Notes: generated from the sequence alone by a model not told the origin. A DNA stretch of 64,000 nt from Euglena gracilis (GCA_039621445.1 CP154957.1:24032938-24096937); one strand, 5' to 3'; shown: positions 9,801-20,612, numbered from the stretch's first letter. Numbers and translations are program-made.

Positions 9801-11380
9801 ATGCCAATCCTTCCAAAAGCGCAGTATGCGCACCCCTACAAGCATCTTCGGATGTGCATGCCCTACAAGCCTCCACGGCTGCACATAGTCATGAACATGC
9901 CTACAATTGCGATTATAATCGCCCGTTTATACCACAACCGAAGATTCCCCCCCCTAAGGGTGAATCTTCGGATGAGGAACCGGTTTTTACCACAAAAACC
10001 GCGAATCCTCCGGTTTTACAACAAGAAATTCGCGAATCGGGACTGATTCGCGGTATGAGCCATACCCCTACCCCGGGTATTGGCCATGGATCGCGAATGC
10101 GAAACACGGAATTTACCGCGGTTCCCCGATTTGCGGGTGAACAACGGGATTCCTACCCCCCTGGTATGTTGCCACACCCCGAATCGAGGAATCGCGACCT
10201 TTTACAATCCGAATCGCGGAATCGCGAACCACAACCATACAATTCGCGGAATTGCGATATACCAAATACCCATGGTACCTACGGTACCATGAGTACCATC
10301 ATGGATGCGCATTGGCGCATGCCACAACAACAACCTTACCCCAACAACTACGATGAAAATCGCGGTCCACAACGCGATTTCAAAGGTACAATCACAATTG
10401 CCAACAAGGTTAAGCCACAATGGGACGGAGATCCCACAACTTGGAAACAATTTTGGCGCGACTGGACATACTACTGGGACTTGAAGGGTCCAACCCAGGA
10501 TGGGAACCCTGAGGTAATCAAGATGGAATTCATTGATTGCCTCCCCAAGGAAGAAAAAGAACGCGCCCGACAACTTGTGATCCGGAATCGGATAACTTTT
10601 GATGAACTGGTTGACCAATATGCGTCAACCTGTTCAAGCCTCATTTCGCGAATTACGCTAGAGAAAAAATGGCGGCAATTCGCGCCCAGTGACCGAAAAT
10701 GGAAGTCCATCGACCTTTGGTATTCCAAATGGTTGGGATTGGCTTCTGAGGTTGATGAACTGGGAGAGAACCAAATGAAAGAACAATTCGATGCGGTTCT
10801 CCTCCATTTCATTCCTACAATTATCAAGGACATTCACCGCGAGGAACTCGCGGACAACAAACTCACACTTGAACAACGATGGAACTATGTATCCAAACAA
10901 ATGAAACTCTCACAACTTTTGGGACAGATACAATCGGCTTACACCCACCACCCTACCGCTGGTCTCCCTAGCGGTACGGTAAGTGCCCTACAAAAGACTT
11001 CTTCTCCAAAATCGCCAAAATCCCCACGGGGATACGGTAAACATACAAATTCTCGAAGAGGAGATACAAAAACGCGCTATCCGCGCTCATCTGACCAATC
11101 TTCTGACAAAACTTGCTTTTTGTGCAACAAAGCGGGGCATACGTCCCGTGACTGCCCCCACCCTGATACGCGAAAGCGGTATCAGAGTCCAAGGGGTTCA
11201 CAATCCTCGCGGAGCTCACGCTCCTCTGCTTTTTCACACAAATCTGGACAATCACAATCTTCGGGTTATCGCCAAAGGTCCCGATCATCATTTCGCGACC
11301 GCGGACGCGATCGCACACCTCGTGGTCGATCACCCCGACGCCCTTACAAACGTGATACAAATCGCGACTCATCGCGATGA
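6899..11380 (+). CDS. gag: Element A Gag, very large, single zinc knuckle before premature stop
   Basis: About 1493 codons from the ATG at 6899. The frame is open further upstream, but similarity to element B starts near this Met (APINY..LIGSLR). Residues 30-230 are short tandem repeats (QGADAQAAS type, then LQGSSDPSRFGGT type). The middle third is Gln/Leu-rich and probably coiled coil. Near residues 1170-1350 lies a capsid-like helical domain (WKQFWRDWTYYWDLKG, LPKEEKERARQL, EQFDAVLLHFIP). A CX2CX4HX4C zinc knuckle (CFLCNKAGHTSRDC) follows, then an Arg/Ser-rich tail. The TGA at 11378-11380 is probably a mutation, because the frame continues with a second knuckle. The product would form the particle and bind genomic RNA. 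Confidence 0.85.
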   Translation: MQSAHAHTGNAPINYALLIGSLRGLQNADEVATATNKFSLQGANAQVALATENFYPQGADAQAASAVEKFSIQGADAKAASAVPPPITGFSNPNRIGGAPTYNKPLRREPSPPPPLQGFGPKPLRRYPPLPGSSDPSRFGGTPPLQGSSDPSRFGGTHPSKGLRTQAASAVPPPLQGSTDPTRIRGPTVKTTAFAVQHNPTMGLWTPYASAESDPQVGRMPERNWQLVPFGTQLPTEPHPPYEDGLETPCFFHPPQALPPVSPIRDLPPPPQLGEIPELPWSAEMRLVVPDTAGVIVPMDNDPEEDRVSFSSNTVERVVANLPENHPLQQQFRHIEACVQNCAKTLNQVLQFDEDSHKAVFGKLDFLWQYIQEFGQFCQKNFNSTTMDLQNLHQGFNEFLRNTLVHNFQQVQEILQTAESRNNAKFSHLQQNLQQLFTQLENFSYTMQEMQSRLQQRDKAPTGAELGSYVSYEHFSTLSNVVQQSQERILRLGDENASFHQNFAQIRENYVQRAFAQQLEERIARLEQTSCKCGEVSHNLTTLHTQVAEIAHRQDFLHEKWQNDIQKLETASNALQTATAELQSRDAVILSLQTANAELQDRETVITTIQTANADLQIAFADLKTAFADVSGLQTAIRDIQRRFAETSTKNPSMGALRSTVTDLHNQLQADVNKIESAFADLHKRCNGIQKSIPDITGIETALADLNTQHKTLQSTTSHLQKRVQTLSTRVSGLQPSSDGQTVREVELPLDFRTFYDQMLAKNQENLQEFCETLMRTENSVTQQVLTLKQQISVLENRLSTMMDDKTAENAVGVLQPTLGTTTPQTENRLNTLTTAMETVGKRVQFLDTTCPKLSAYCASIVDKLPLLDELPSYRKRIKRLQGDVERISDLFQVVGSLEQSIQDFALSLDEIHAKSRNPPHFAPENRVFGGQNATSSSQRAFRASTEASSDARHPTRDFVHQIRDSLDANPSKSAVCAPLQASSDVHALQASTAAHSHEHAYNCDYNRPFIPQPKIPPPKGESSDEEPVFTTKTANPPVLQQEIRESGLIRGMSHTPTPGIGHGSRMRNTEFTAVPRFAGEQRDSYPPGMLPHPESRNRDLLQSESRNREPQPYNSRNCDIPNTHGTYGTMSTIMDAHWRMPQQQPYPNNYDENRGPQRDFKGTITIANKVKPQWDGDPTTWKQFWRDWTYYWDLKGPTQDGNPEVIKMEFIDCLPKEEKERARQLVIRNRITFDELVDQYASTCSSLISRITLEKKWRQFAPSDRKWKSIDLWYSKWLGLASEVDELGENQMKEQFDAVLLHFIPTIIKDIHREELADNKLTLEQRWNYVSKQMKLSQLLGQIQSAYTHHPTAGLPSGTVSALQKTSSPKSPKSPRGYGKHTNSRRGDTKTRYPRSSDQSSDKTCFLCNKAGHTSRDCPHPDTRKRYQSPRGSQSSRSSRSSAFSHKSGQSQSSGYRQRSRSSFRDRGRDRTPRGRSPRRPYKRDTNRDSSR

Positions 11381-11815
11381 CGTTGCCGAAGTGGATCATC
11401 TTCTTCGTGATCGTCATCCGGGAAACCGGATTACAACAAGAACCGTGGTCGAACGGGATTCCGTTCACCAAGACCTCCAAGGGGTGAAAGCCCATCACAA
11501 AACCGACAAAAATCACAAAACCGACAAAAGTGTTCCCTTTGTGGATCACATAACCACCATTCGTCCAAATGTTACCGTTCTCGCTCTCCCCGCCCGAACC
11601 AACGTCACTACAATGATACAAAACACAACAACAAACACAAGGTCGGGTTCAAAATCTCCTCTTTAGAGGAGGAAACCCCGGCTTCGGGCAGGGAGGGGGA
11701 TGATAACTCCGAATCCTCGTTGGAGGATGACCGCAATGCGGTCCGCGCATTGCGCGCTATCTACTCACACAAGAAAACGATAAACAGCCGAAGTGCTGAA
11801 TCGGACTTGGAGTAG
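11381..11815 (+). pseudogene. gag: Element A Gag C-terminal extension beyond two TGA stops, second zinc knuckle
   Basis: In the same frame as gag, translation past TGA 11378-11380 and a second TGA at 11408-11410 gives a basic region. It contains another CX2CX4HX4C knuckle at 11531-11572 (CSLCGSHNHHSSKC), an acidic stretch, and a stop at 11813-11815. Element B encodes the same extension without these stops (CSLCGSHNHHSTKC), which shows it belongs to Gag. At least one of the TGAs sits in an Arg CGA-rich stretch, consistent with C-to-T decay. Confidence 0.7.
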
Positions 11816-11830
11816 GGGAGCCCGAGGTCT

Positions 11831-12889
11831 GTGGGCACGGACCTCTGGGCTGATGAACAGACGGAAGTAGGACCTGATCAACCTTACTTTCCCTGCCCAT
11901 CTGCCTTTTTGGTCGGTACCCGGAAAATTTTCGGGTCCCCCACCCCCCACTCCAAATTTCTGCCTGGAATGCTGAGCAAAGTAGGAACGGGATCCTGGAA
12001 TAGTTGGAGAGACAACAATTTTACACCGGATCCTGCACTTTGCGTACCCCCCATGGAACTTTTGGTCCAAGCGGAAATCCGAACACAAAATTTTTCTACC
12101 AAATGCAAAATTTTGGTCGACACAGGGTGTCGAATCCCCCTTCTTTTCCGAACGGGATTAATTCCCAACTCCCTCTTGGTGAAAGCCAAGTACCCCATTA
12201 AAATTATGACTGCTGACAACAGCCCCATGTGTGGTGGTGACTTGGGATGCTTTTTGGACATACTTCTCCCCATCATCCCCAAGCACCACTCACAGCCCCC
12301 ACACATACAAAATTTTCTGGGTACCTGGAGTTACGAATCGGGTATTCGCGGCTCTGACGTAATTTTGGGTTTTCCGTTCTTGCGTCAGAACCGCCTTGTT
12401 GTGGATTGCCTCTCCCTCGGTTTGCGCACTACTTCACGCACACAACCCATACCACCGAATTTCTCCCCCAAGACATCTGCCCAGATGTCCCCCCGCCTTG
12501 CCACAACGTTTTCTACACCTAGGGGTAAAGAGAAAGCTGCCCCCCTGCCCACGACACTTTTACCACACGTTTCCCATGCGGTAGGGAAAGCAAGTAGCTT
12601 AACCCTCCACGTTTCACTGGGTACCAAGGCGAAAGCCCAAAGGCCTGAAGAAATTTCGGTGTCAAGTAGCCGCCCAGCTGCACAACTTTTACGTTTTCCA
12701 CCAGGTGTGTCGATTTCGAACACCCCTGTACACCCCCCAGCAGCTACAACTTCCAAAACCCCCATACACACACTACACATGACTGACATGCACTACCAGA
12801 CCGACACTTCCTACCAATGCACACATTGCCGGAGAATTTCACACAACCTGATTTCGACTGTGGATGTATTGTTGAACCTTCCAAACTAA
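11831..12889 (+). CDS. Element A aspartic protease region
   Basis: 352-codon frame with no obvious start, so it is probably read from a Gag fusion or frameshift. The active-site triad is in ILVDTGCRIPLLF (DTG at 12119-12127). The second conserved hydrophobic-Gly motif is in SDVILGFPFL, as expected of a retropepsin, and the monomer would dimerise to cut the polyproteins. After the protease core comes a Pro/Thr-rich linker of about 150 residues. The frame closes at 12889, while the next coding module continues in a different frame from about 12817, so there is at least one frameshift or a programmed overlap here. Confidence 0.75.
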   Translation: MGTDLWADEQTEVGPDQPYFPCPSAFLVGTRKIFGSPTPHSKFLPGMLSKVGTGSWNSWRDNNFTPDPALCVPPMELLVQAEIRTQNFSTKCKILVDTGCRIPLLFRTGLIPNSLLVKAKYPIKIMTADNSPMCGGDLGCFLDILLPIIPKHHSQPPHIQNFLGTWSYESGIRGSDVILGFPFLRQNRLVVDCLSLGLRTTSRTQPIPPNFSPKTSAQMSPRLATTFSTPRGKEKAAPLPTTLLPHVSHAVGKASSLTLHVSLGTKAKAQRPEEISVSSSRPAAQLLRFPPGVSISNTPVHPPAATTSKTPIHTLHMTDMHYQTDTSYQCTHCRRISHNLISTVDVLLNLPN

Positions 12890-13614
12890 TCGCTTTACAC
12901 AACAACCAGAGTACACTTGGTACCGGGACCGGTACCCAGTTTACCCTGACCGCTGAACGAGAACACAACACACCGGGTTGTTACCCGTTGTGTGTTGAAG
13001 TACATCGACAATTGGACAAACGCGGAATCGCGTCCCTGTTTGGAATCGCGAGAATCGCGCAACAGGATTTCCAATGGCAGAAAGCCAATCTCTCTGACCC
13101 CGAATGGCAGAATGCCAACCCCTCCAATATCCCTGCATACAAGTGGCAGAATGCCAACGACAATTGTCCTCTACACAATACACCTGATACACCTGGTATA
13201 ATGCCTGATGAAGTGTCTGCGGACACAACGTATTACCGATGTGGCTCGGTAAACTGTGTTTCAGCCCTTCACAGGACTGAAACCGCGACAGTTTTCGCGA
13301 ACCGCATCTGGAATGCGTTCAATTTTGGACAATACCGCATTTTGGAAACTTGGTTTTCCAAAATAGCTCAAATCGCGAAGTCGATGGACCTACAATTGGA
13401 GATTGACGCATTTTCGTCCAAAGCACATTCTCGTTTATCCAATTACTGGTCAAGCCATACAAATGCGTTTGATAAGTTTTGGGGTAACGTGGTCCTGTGG
13501 CTACATCCACCTCTGAAACTTATCCCTCTTGTCGTTGACAAGATCCTTCGGGATCAAGCACGCGGTGTGCTACTGATTCCTATAAATCCGAAGCGGAATG
13601 GTTCCAACAACTGA
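12817..13614 (+). pseudogene. Element A module between protease and RT, with FW..W.HPPL motif
   Basis: 265-codon frame. The N-terminal part contains four short repeats around WQNANPSN/WQKANLSD. The C-terminal part has IDAFSSKAHSRLSNYW and then FDKFWGNVVLWLHPPLKLIP and ARGVLLIPI. It resembles, in layout, the DAFAS...PP.SLI...VLL.PxW segment that follows RNase H in the DIRS-like copies here (36150-36400). The same module resumes in another frame ([19 protein letters not shown]) from about 13590, so a one-base indel near 13585-13600 splits it. Function unknown; this family of motif is sometimes likened to a DNA methylase fold, which I cannot confirm. Confidence 0.5.
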
Positions 13615-16600
13615 CGTATGTCACTTTTCAGTGGTGGGATTTACCGAATGACACCCCTTTGTTCGAAGATTTTTGCGGTGTCATGTTACCACCATTGAAA
13701 GAAATCATTTTTCGTGTTTGTTTCTTTGATGCATTCGGAACTGTTGACCACACTGACAAATCCCTACGGGATAAAGGTCAGAATGACCAAATATACCAAC
13801 TATCCGCAGTGATAGAAAGCGGTGGTCCACATCCCAAATCACAAGAACTATGTACAAAGATCAATCGCGAATTGAGTGATGTTTTAGAACATCCTATCTA
13901 TGCCCATGACATAGATCCTGCAATTCGCGGACCTTTTGGTGTCTGTAAGATCGAACTCAAAGAAGGTGCACAGCCCATGCACCGAAAATTCTTTCGCTGT
14001 TCAGGCGAAAGAGAACAAGCTCTCAATACAATGCTCAAAAAACTGATTGAACGAAAATGGATCATACCATCCAAAAGCGAATGGACCTCACAAGCTTTTG
14101 TTGTACCCAAGCCTCCCGACGCTTCTGGAGAGAAGAAGTGGAGACTTGTGCTGGATTACGGATACTTGAACTCACAGACAAAAGACGATCCATTTCCGTT
14201 ACCACTTATCGAAGACCTGATTACAAAACAAGCGGAAAACCGCCTCTGGTCGATTTTCGACTCAGAGGATGGTTTTCACCAGATGCACCTACACCCTGAC
14301 TCACAACCGTACACCGCATTTGTAACCTCCCGCGGAGTTTGCCAATGGACGGTGTTACCAATGGGTGTTAAGAATGGCCCAGCCATGTTCCAAAGAATGA
14401 TACAATGGATTTTACGAGACTTACTGTTTGCAATGGTATACATTAATGACGTGCTGATTGGCACACCTCCTCCACTTACAAATTCGGGTAGTGATATCCT
14501 TGATATTCACTACCGCGATATACGTTCCGTACTGACAGCGTTTCAAAAACATTTGCTTTTCGTCAAAGGTACAAAAATGCATTTGTTTCGCGAAACGATA
14601 AAATTTTGTGGACACATTCTTAATAACGGACAAAGGGGAGCATCTCCAAGCAAACTCGAAGCTATAAAGAAGTGGACACCTGAAAACATCAAGACAATCA
14701 CCCATCTAAAAGGATTTTTGGGTTTAGCGCAGTATTACGCGATTTACGTGAAGGATTTCGCGAAAATCGCGGTACCACTGACGCGACAACTCAAAAATCA
14801 CGCTCCTGACAATACAAAGATACAATGGGATGATACAATGCAAGAATCGCTAACGACAATTAAACAACTGATGTTGGACAATGTTGTGCTTGACATTGCC
14901 GACCCGTACAAATCATACGTACTGGAGGTCGACAGCAGCGACTATGCTGTCGGCGGTGTGTTGAGTCAACATAACTCGTCCAATGAACTGCGCCCTGTAG
15001 CATTCTTCAGCAGAAAGCTACAAGGTGAAGACGGAAAAGGACAAGTCAAATGGAGCACACGAGAAAAGGAGACGTATGCCATTGTCCTTATCCTACAAAA
15101 ATTCCGAAGTTGGGTCGCCAGTTCACTCGTACAAATATCAGTGTTGACAGACCACGAGTCTCTCCAACACTGGTACACCGAAGACTTAAACAAAGCCATG
15201 TCCTCAGTTGGCCGAAGATGCCGATGGCACGAATTTTTGAGTCAATTCAACCTGGTGGTAGTTTATACACCAGGTCATACTCAAAAAGTTGCTGACCCAC
15301 TTTCACGTGCACCCTGGCATTACCCTGGTAACCCTGACGAGGGTGATGCCACGTTCCACGGAAGTCGCGAAGCCGACGAATACGCAAGGCGCGCAAACGC
15401 CGCTGACAACCTACTTGACAATTTTCCTGTCTCGCGGATTTGGCGGCGGATGCCGGTAGCCCCCGTACGGGGAAAACGACAACGCGGCAGAATGCCGGGC
15501 CCCCGCCGGGTCACGCGATCCGAATCCCCATCCCCTCTCTTTTTTCGAGAATGGGATTATTCCAAAGATGATTTTTACAATGATGTCGTACAAAGAGTGC
15601 GTAATTGTGAATTGGTTGAGAATTATACCTTATCGCCTTTACGTTTGATTTTTCGGAATGATACCGGTTACAAGTACTGCATACCCTGTGACTTGGTTGA
15701 TGACGTACTTTTATGTTATCACAACCAAGGTCACCCTGGGGCCCTCAAACTTCTTTCTTTGGTGGGTCGCAGGTACTGTACAACCCTGACCGAAAAAGAT
15801 CTGTATAAGCGCTGTTTACAAATTTCGCAACGGTGCCAAATTTGTCAAGCTGTGAAACCGCGCAGAGGTACCCCCCCTGGTACGATGGACTTCTTCCCCG
15901 TACCAAATGACATTTTTACATCCCTCTGCATGGATTTTCTGGAACTGGAACCTTGCAAAGGAACATATGACAAAATTTACGATTACGTTCTTGTTGTCGT
16001 CTGTCGGCTGAGTGGGTACATAGTAGCCATTCCATGCCAGAAAGCAGGGTTGACAGCACAAGTTTTAGCACAAATGTTTTTAGAAAGATGCATTTGCCTC
16101 ATGGGTTTACCGAATGAAATCGTGAGTGATCAAGACCATTTGATTTCTTCTCGATTTTTTACAACTCTTTGCGGTTTACTCGGAATTGAGCAGCATTTTT
16201 CTATCATTTATCGTCCAAAAGGCAATGGTCGCGCTGAAGCGGCAGTGAAAGCTGTAGTCAACATGCTACGACTTTCACTGGCCGAAGCGCACAACGCCTG
16301 GTTACAAGTATTACCCTGGTGTTTATTTTATATTAACACTTTACCGGGTCTGATATTACAATACTCACCGTACAAAATCGTCTTCGGACGAGACCCCCCA
16401 GCCATTGGCGACATCCCGTCAGAACGACCTGCTCGTTATAGCGTGAGTTGCGAAACATGGTTCTCTGAAGACGAATCATTGCGCACGGATGTGCAAAAGC
16501 GCGTAGTCGCTATACACTTACAAAAACAAAGACAATTCTTACAAGCTTACAAATCACCGATATACAACCCAGGTGACCGCGTGTGGGTTCGGAACAGTAG

Positions 16601-17006
16601 AACCCGCATGCAATCCACGAAGTTGGACCCCCTCTGGATCGGACCATGTGAGATCCTTGATCGGTTGGGTACAAGTGGGCGCTACAAAGTCGCTTTACCC
16701 AACGGTGTCGAGGATGTGCACATGGATGACTTCAAACCATACCTGACTCCACCAAACGGTAAAGCAATACCCTGTCTCTACTTCAAACCACGGTCAAAAC
16801 TGCCTGAGACAGATGATTTTGTCGTTGACAAAATCCTCGATCACAAAGTAGACAGAGGTATACATTACTGGAAGGTGAGATGGAAAGGATATGGTCCCGA
16901 AGAGGACACTTGGGAACCAGCAACTAGTTTTGTTGGTTACATCCAACAAGACTGGAAGCTATGGAACAAACGAAACAACATTGACATTTCTGCAAATACC
17001 TTCTAA
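13591..17006 (+). CDS. pol: Element A Pol: RT, RNase H, integrase, chromodomain
   Basis: A continuous frame of more than 1100 codons. RT spans about 13980-14600: [36 protein letters not shown], then the catalytic box. That box reads YINDVLIG, with AAT (Asn) at 14445-14447 replacing the first Asp of YxDD, so polymerase activity is probably lost. RNase H follows ([26 protein letters not shown]). Integrase has the HHCC finger (YHNQGHP...CQICQ) and a D,D-35-E triad at 15933, 16128 and 16236. A GPY/F-like module (LWIGPCEIL) precedes a chromodomain ([10 protein letters not shown]...[18 protein letters not shown]) at about 16815-16975, which places the element among chromoviruses. The chromodomain is expected to direct insertion to chromatin marks. 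TTG at 13659 need not be a start. Confidence 0.92.
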
Positions 17007-17305
17007 GGGAGGATATACAAAGATGTCCAAGATTTTGTCCATAGCTTGGACTTTTGAAAAATGTATAATAGGCGGATGCCAAACCATTTTGTCCCTAGCG
17101 AAGGACTTTTCGCTAAAGGACTACGGTCCTATACAATCCATTTTTACACTTGCAGCTACAAATTTTGGTTTTACAATTATTCCAAACATACAATTATTTT
17201 TGTGTTTCTGTACACTTGGTTGCATGCGTACAATGTTACCGTACAATGCCTTATTTCTCTGTTTCCCCACAGCTCAGTACTTGCTACTATCTGCTTTTTT
17301 TCAAG
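17007..17305 (+). other. Spacer between pol and ORF3 of element A
   Basis: About 300 bases, T-rich, with repeated TACAA/TTTTACAATT words and no coding signal that I recognise. A subgenomic promoter or splice acceptor for ORF3 might lie here (the sequence CTCTGTTTCCCCACAG ends at 17271), but this is only a possibility. Confidence 0.4.
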
Positions 17306-19469
17306 ATGGATGCTGGAGGAAGGGGACCTGGTCCTCCATCCTCCCAACCGTATGTTCCCCCTGGACAACCTCCTACGGGAGGACCCCCTCACCCACAATC
17401 TCCTTCGGGAGGACGAGGACTTGCACTCCCTTGTGGAGAGCAAGTCCCCGGTCGGCATGTACAAGCTGCTTCGGCAGCAAGGCCCGTAGTGGCAGCCCCT
17501 CCGTTACAAGCTGCTTCGGCAGCAAGGCCCGTAGTGGCAAATCCCCCTTTGACCCAACATGCGGTTCCGCATGTTGCTCAAGAAACAAACGACACTTGGT
17601 GGCTTACAATCTCAACCTATGATTCCACAACAAACGGAAGCTGCCTATGAACAGTTTGCGGTGCCGCAACCGCGGCCCCCAAGGAGATACGATCTGGCTA
17701 GTAGCAGTGGCCAACGCGCTGCTTTTGCGGCGGTAGAACAACAATATATACAATCGGAACAACGACAATGGGCTGAACAACTACGTAGTCACTATTACCC
17801 CGCACAACCGCCACAAGGGCAGTATGCCGCACAACCTCCACAAGGGCAGTATGCCACACAACCCCCACAAGGGCAGTATGCCACACAACCAGAACACCCA
17901 CAAAGGCAGTATGCCGCTCCCGTTATGCCTCGGTTCCCCAAGTACATGGGTGAACTGACAACGGCTTCAACAGATACAATTCGTAACGCTCTGCGCATGT
18001 GCGCAGAGGACAGACCGGATCCCTTCATCCGAGTGATGTGGGATTCGTACTGCCGACAATTGCTTGCAATCGCCAACAAGCCTATCGCCACCTGGGACAT
18101 GTGGTCCCAGAGTACGATAGCGGGTAGAATCTTCTTCCAACCCGGAGAATCCGGATTTCCAGACAACGTAACCCTCAGGGACCTGGGAGTCCTGGTCCCG
18201 CCTGTGCTCCGCGGAGTGCACCCAGTGGGTGCTTACGCGGAACACATGCGCCGTTATACTCCTGAACTCACAGAAAGTGAGATGGGTGATGTACAAATGC
18301 AAGAACCAATATACTTACCACAACAACGTTTTTCCTCTCCCCCACGCATGCCACCTGCCCGGAACTGGGAAGCTGGTATGCCATCACAATACGCTATGCA
18401 GGCCGAAGAGCCATACGATGAAAACTATACCGACGAGATGGCCGAAGAGCCTTACGACGAGTATACAACGGCAGAACCAGAGCCGGAGTATACCATGGAA
18501 ACTGACGAACCACCTCAACCGGCCCCTCAACCACCACAACCCGTACAAACTCAACCATCGGCACAATCTCAACCGCAACCACCGACAACTCCCGCCGTAC
18601 CACTGCCGGAACCGACAGCGATACGGGTTGTCGGAGAAAACCCCCTGCGTCCCGTAGTGGACAATATTCACTATGAACGAGTACCACAATCTGCGGATTT
18701 CGCTTACACAACCAAAGGAAAACAATATCTTCCCCTTGACAAAATTTACGAACTTGGATCCCATTTGGGAGCCATCAACGTGAAAGGAGTGATAATGGAT
18801 GGCATTGGTCCAAATTCCAAAATTTTGGGTATACCAACCTGGGCACTACCCGAAGTTTTGCGTGTGAATGCACCACCACATCCACCTGGTCCAATGGAAC
18901 AACTCGCTTCGGCGACGAATCTTGTGCCGCCAGTAGCTCAACCTACTCCGGCACCACAAACAAAACCGGTACAAGCAGTTTCGACTGCACAATCAACATC
19001 TACACCGCCTGCCGCATCAGCAGCAGGTTCAAACCAACCTACACCTATACAAAGAACTGGACCCCCTGCTCAAGCCGCGCAGTCGGCACGTGCAAAAGTA
19101 CCCGCACAATCTACAATTCCTGTTCGACCACCTCCTGTCACAACACCTTCACAACCGGCTTCGGCTGGACAGACACAACCACCTGTTGAACCGGGACAAA
19201 CTTTCTCGGGTCAACCCAGGTTTGAGTCGCCAGCACAACGCGCCACTTACAAGGAAGCTCTACAACATTTGACGGCCCCAGCAAAACAATACAACGTTGA
19301 CACGCGCAAACGTCCGCGTGGACCGGAGTTTGCAACACCACCACAAACACGTCCAACGCCAGACACACAACGCCGTCGTTTGGACGACGATCCACAAAGC
19401 GCGCAGGCGCAACGTGATCGTCAGGACAATGATGACCTGCCGATCCCGTCCAACGTTCAACGTTCCTGA
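17306..19469 (+). CDS. Element A ORF3, Pro/Gln-rich protein of unknown function
   Basis: Begins at ATG 17306 (MDAGGRGPGPPSSQ). The start frame closes at 17650, while similar low-complexity coding carries on in the frame 17559-19469, so a frameshift near 17590 must be assumed. The N-terminus has a duplicated QAASAARPVV block. Next come four repeats of QPPQGQYA(T/A) at 17810-17910. A more ordered region follows (PFIRVMWDSYCRQLLAIANKP, ATWDMWSQSTIAGRIFFQPG, then ILGIPTWALPEVLRVNAPP), and finally a long Pro/Gln/Thr-rich tail ending in an Arg-rich stretch. No membrane segment, signal peptide or zinc motif was seen, so it does not look like an envelope protein. Not recognised. Confidence 0.6.
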
Positions 19470-19487
19470 CAAGAAATCTATCACCAA

Positions 19488-20612
19488 ATGCGACCAGACA
19501 AGCCCTCCGATGACATCGCTGGACACTACACCGCAGGTGTAACTGTTACAATGTGGAGGAAAACACGAGCATACCGAAAAGACGGTGAATACCGTTGGAA
19601 CGAACAAGAGCGCGAAGTCGCGAAAGGACAGAAACGCCAGAAAGGCAAAGGAAAGAGCGAAGGCTCACAAGCGGGTTACGACCTGGACGTACAATTTATG
19701 ATTGACCATCTGTTCTGGTTCTCAGACGGATGTGATACAATTATGCACAAGTACTACGAGGAACAACACCCTTGGGTTGTTGCTCCCGAAGTACATCACA
19801 ACATGGTCAAACTCTACAAGGAAAAAGCCCGTGGCTTTTTCTTCGACGGTACAATTTCCTGTTACGAAAGCCAGGAGGGCATCGACAATTTGCCGGGTTT
19901 CTGGCAACTACTTTTTTGGCTCGGATTCCATTGCATGAACTTCGGTTCATTTGCAATGCCCGCCAGCCAAGCGCACTACTTGCCACATCCAAAGTTACAA
20001 TACGAATGGGAATCGTCCTTTGACGCACTGAAGACAATGTTTGACAATATCCGAGAAATCGGACCACAAGGCATACAATGGGAAGTATTCCCACTTCCAA
20101 AGGATATACAATTGGTGACACACGAAATGTTCTGTTACAACTACCAAATTTTCCTCAACGAACACTACGGCCCCCACTTCCAAGTGGTCGGAATCGACCT
20201 GACATACCCACAAAAATTCGTGCTTTGGTGCACCCACTGCCACCACAAGTTCCCCGTGGACTTCTGGGGCTTTGGTGTGCGCGGTCGGACAACCGACCGC
20301 CCAAACGCACAAAGGGCGCATCCCCACCAACGCGAATGGGCGGAAGCCCAACAACAACGAAGACTACTTGGACACATCTGCCACAATCCCCTCGAAGTCA
20401 GGGAAATCGGATACACCAGACGAAACCACCGACAAATGCTTCTGCACATGCAGACGTTCCAATGGAGAGCATGGGTGTCCTATGCTCTGGAAATCTACAA
20501 TTTATTCAACCCAAAACAACAACTCCCACAAGAATACCTCCCTCTTCGACCTGAATGGGACGAAGACGGAAAACGGAAGTACATCAAACGCCTGTTTGGC
20601 GAAACCCTCTGA
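19488..20612 (+). CDS. Element A ORF4, globular protein of unknown function
   Basis: Intact 374-codon frame starting 18 bases after ORF3 stops, so the two are tightly arranged. The N-terminal 60 residues are basic (KGQKRQKGKGKSEG). The rest is compositionally ordered and aromatic-rich: VQFMIDHLFWFSDGCDTIMH, LPGFWQLLFWLGFHCMNFGS, FCYNYQIFLNEHYGPHF. A possible metal site LWCTHCHHKFP lies near 20225-20255, and the C-terminus has WRAWVSYALEIYNLF. No RT, integrase, protease or recombinase motif and no clear transmembrane helix. An intact frame in an element whose gag, RT and ORF3 are all damaged suggests recent selection or chance survival. Not recognised. Confidence 0.65.
   Translation: MRPDKPSDDIAGHYTAGVTVTMWRKTRAYRKDGEYRWNEQEREVAKGQKRQKGKGKSEGSQAGYDLDVQFMIDHLFWFSDGCDTIMHKYYEEQHPWVVAPEVHHNMVKLYKEKARGFFFDGTISCYESQEGIDNLPGFWQLLFWLGFHCMNFGSFAMPASQAHYLPHPKLQYEWESSFDALKTMFDNIREIGPQGIQWEVFPLPKDIQLVTHEMFCYNYQIFLNEHYGPHFQVVGIDLTYPQKFVLWCTHCHHKFPVDFWGFGVRGRTTDRPNAQRAHPHQREWAEAQQQRRLLGHICHNPLEVREIGYTRRNHRQMLLHMQTFQWRAWVSYALEIYNLFNPKQQLPQEYLPLRPEWDEDGKRKYIKRLFGETL

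Noticed and set aside
6993-10833. Minus-strand ORFs inside element A gag
   Set aside because: Shadows of the plus-strand Gag frame; composition mirrors its repeats.
17306-20612. Envelope-like gene after pol
   Set aside because: No signal peptide, fusion-peptide-like or transmembrane segment could be seen in ORF3 or ORF4.
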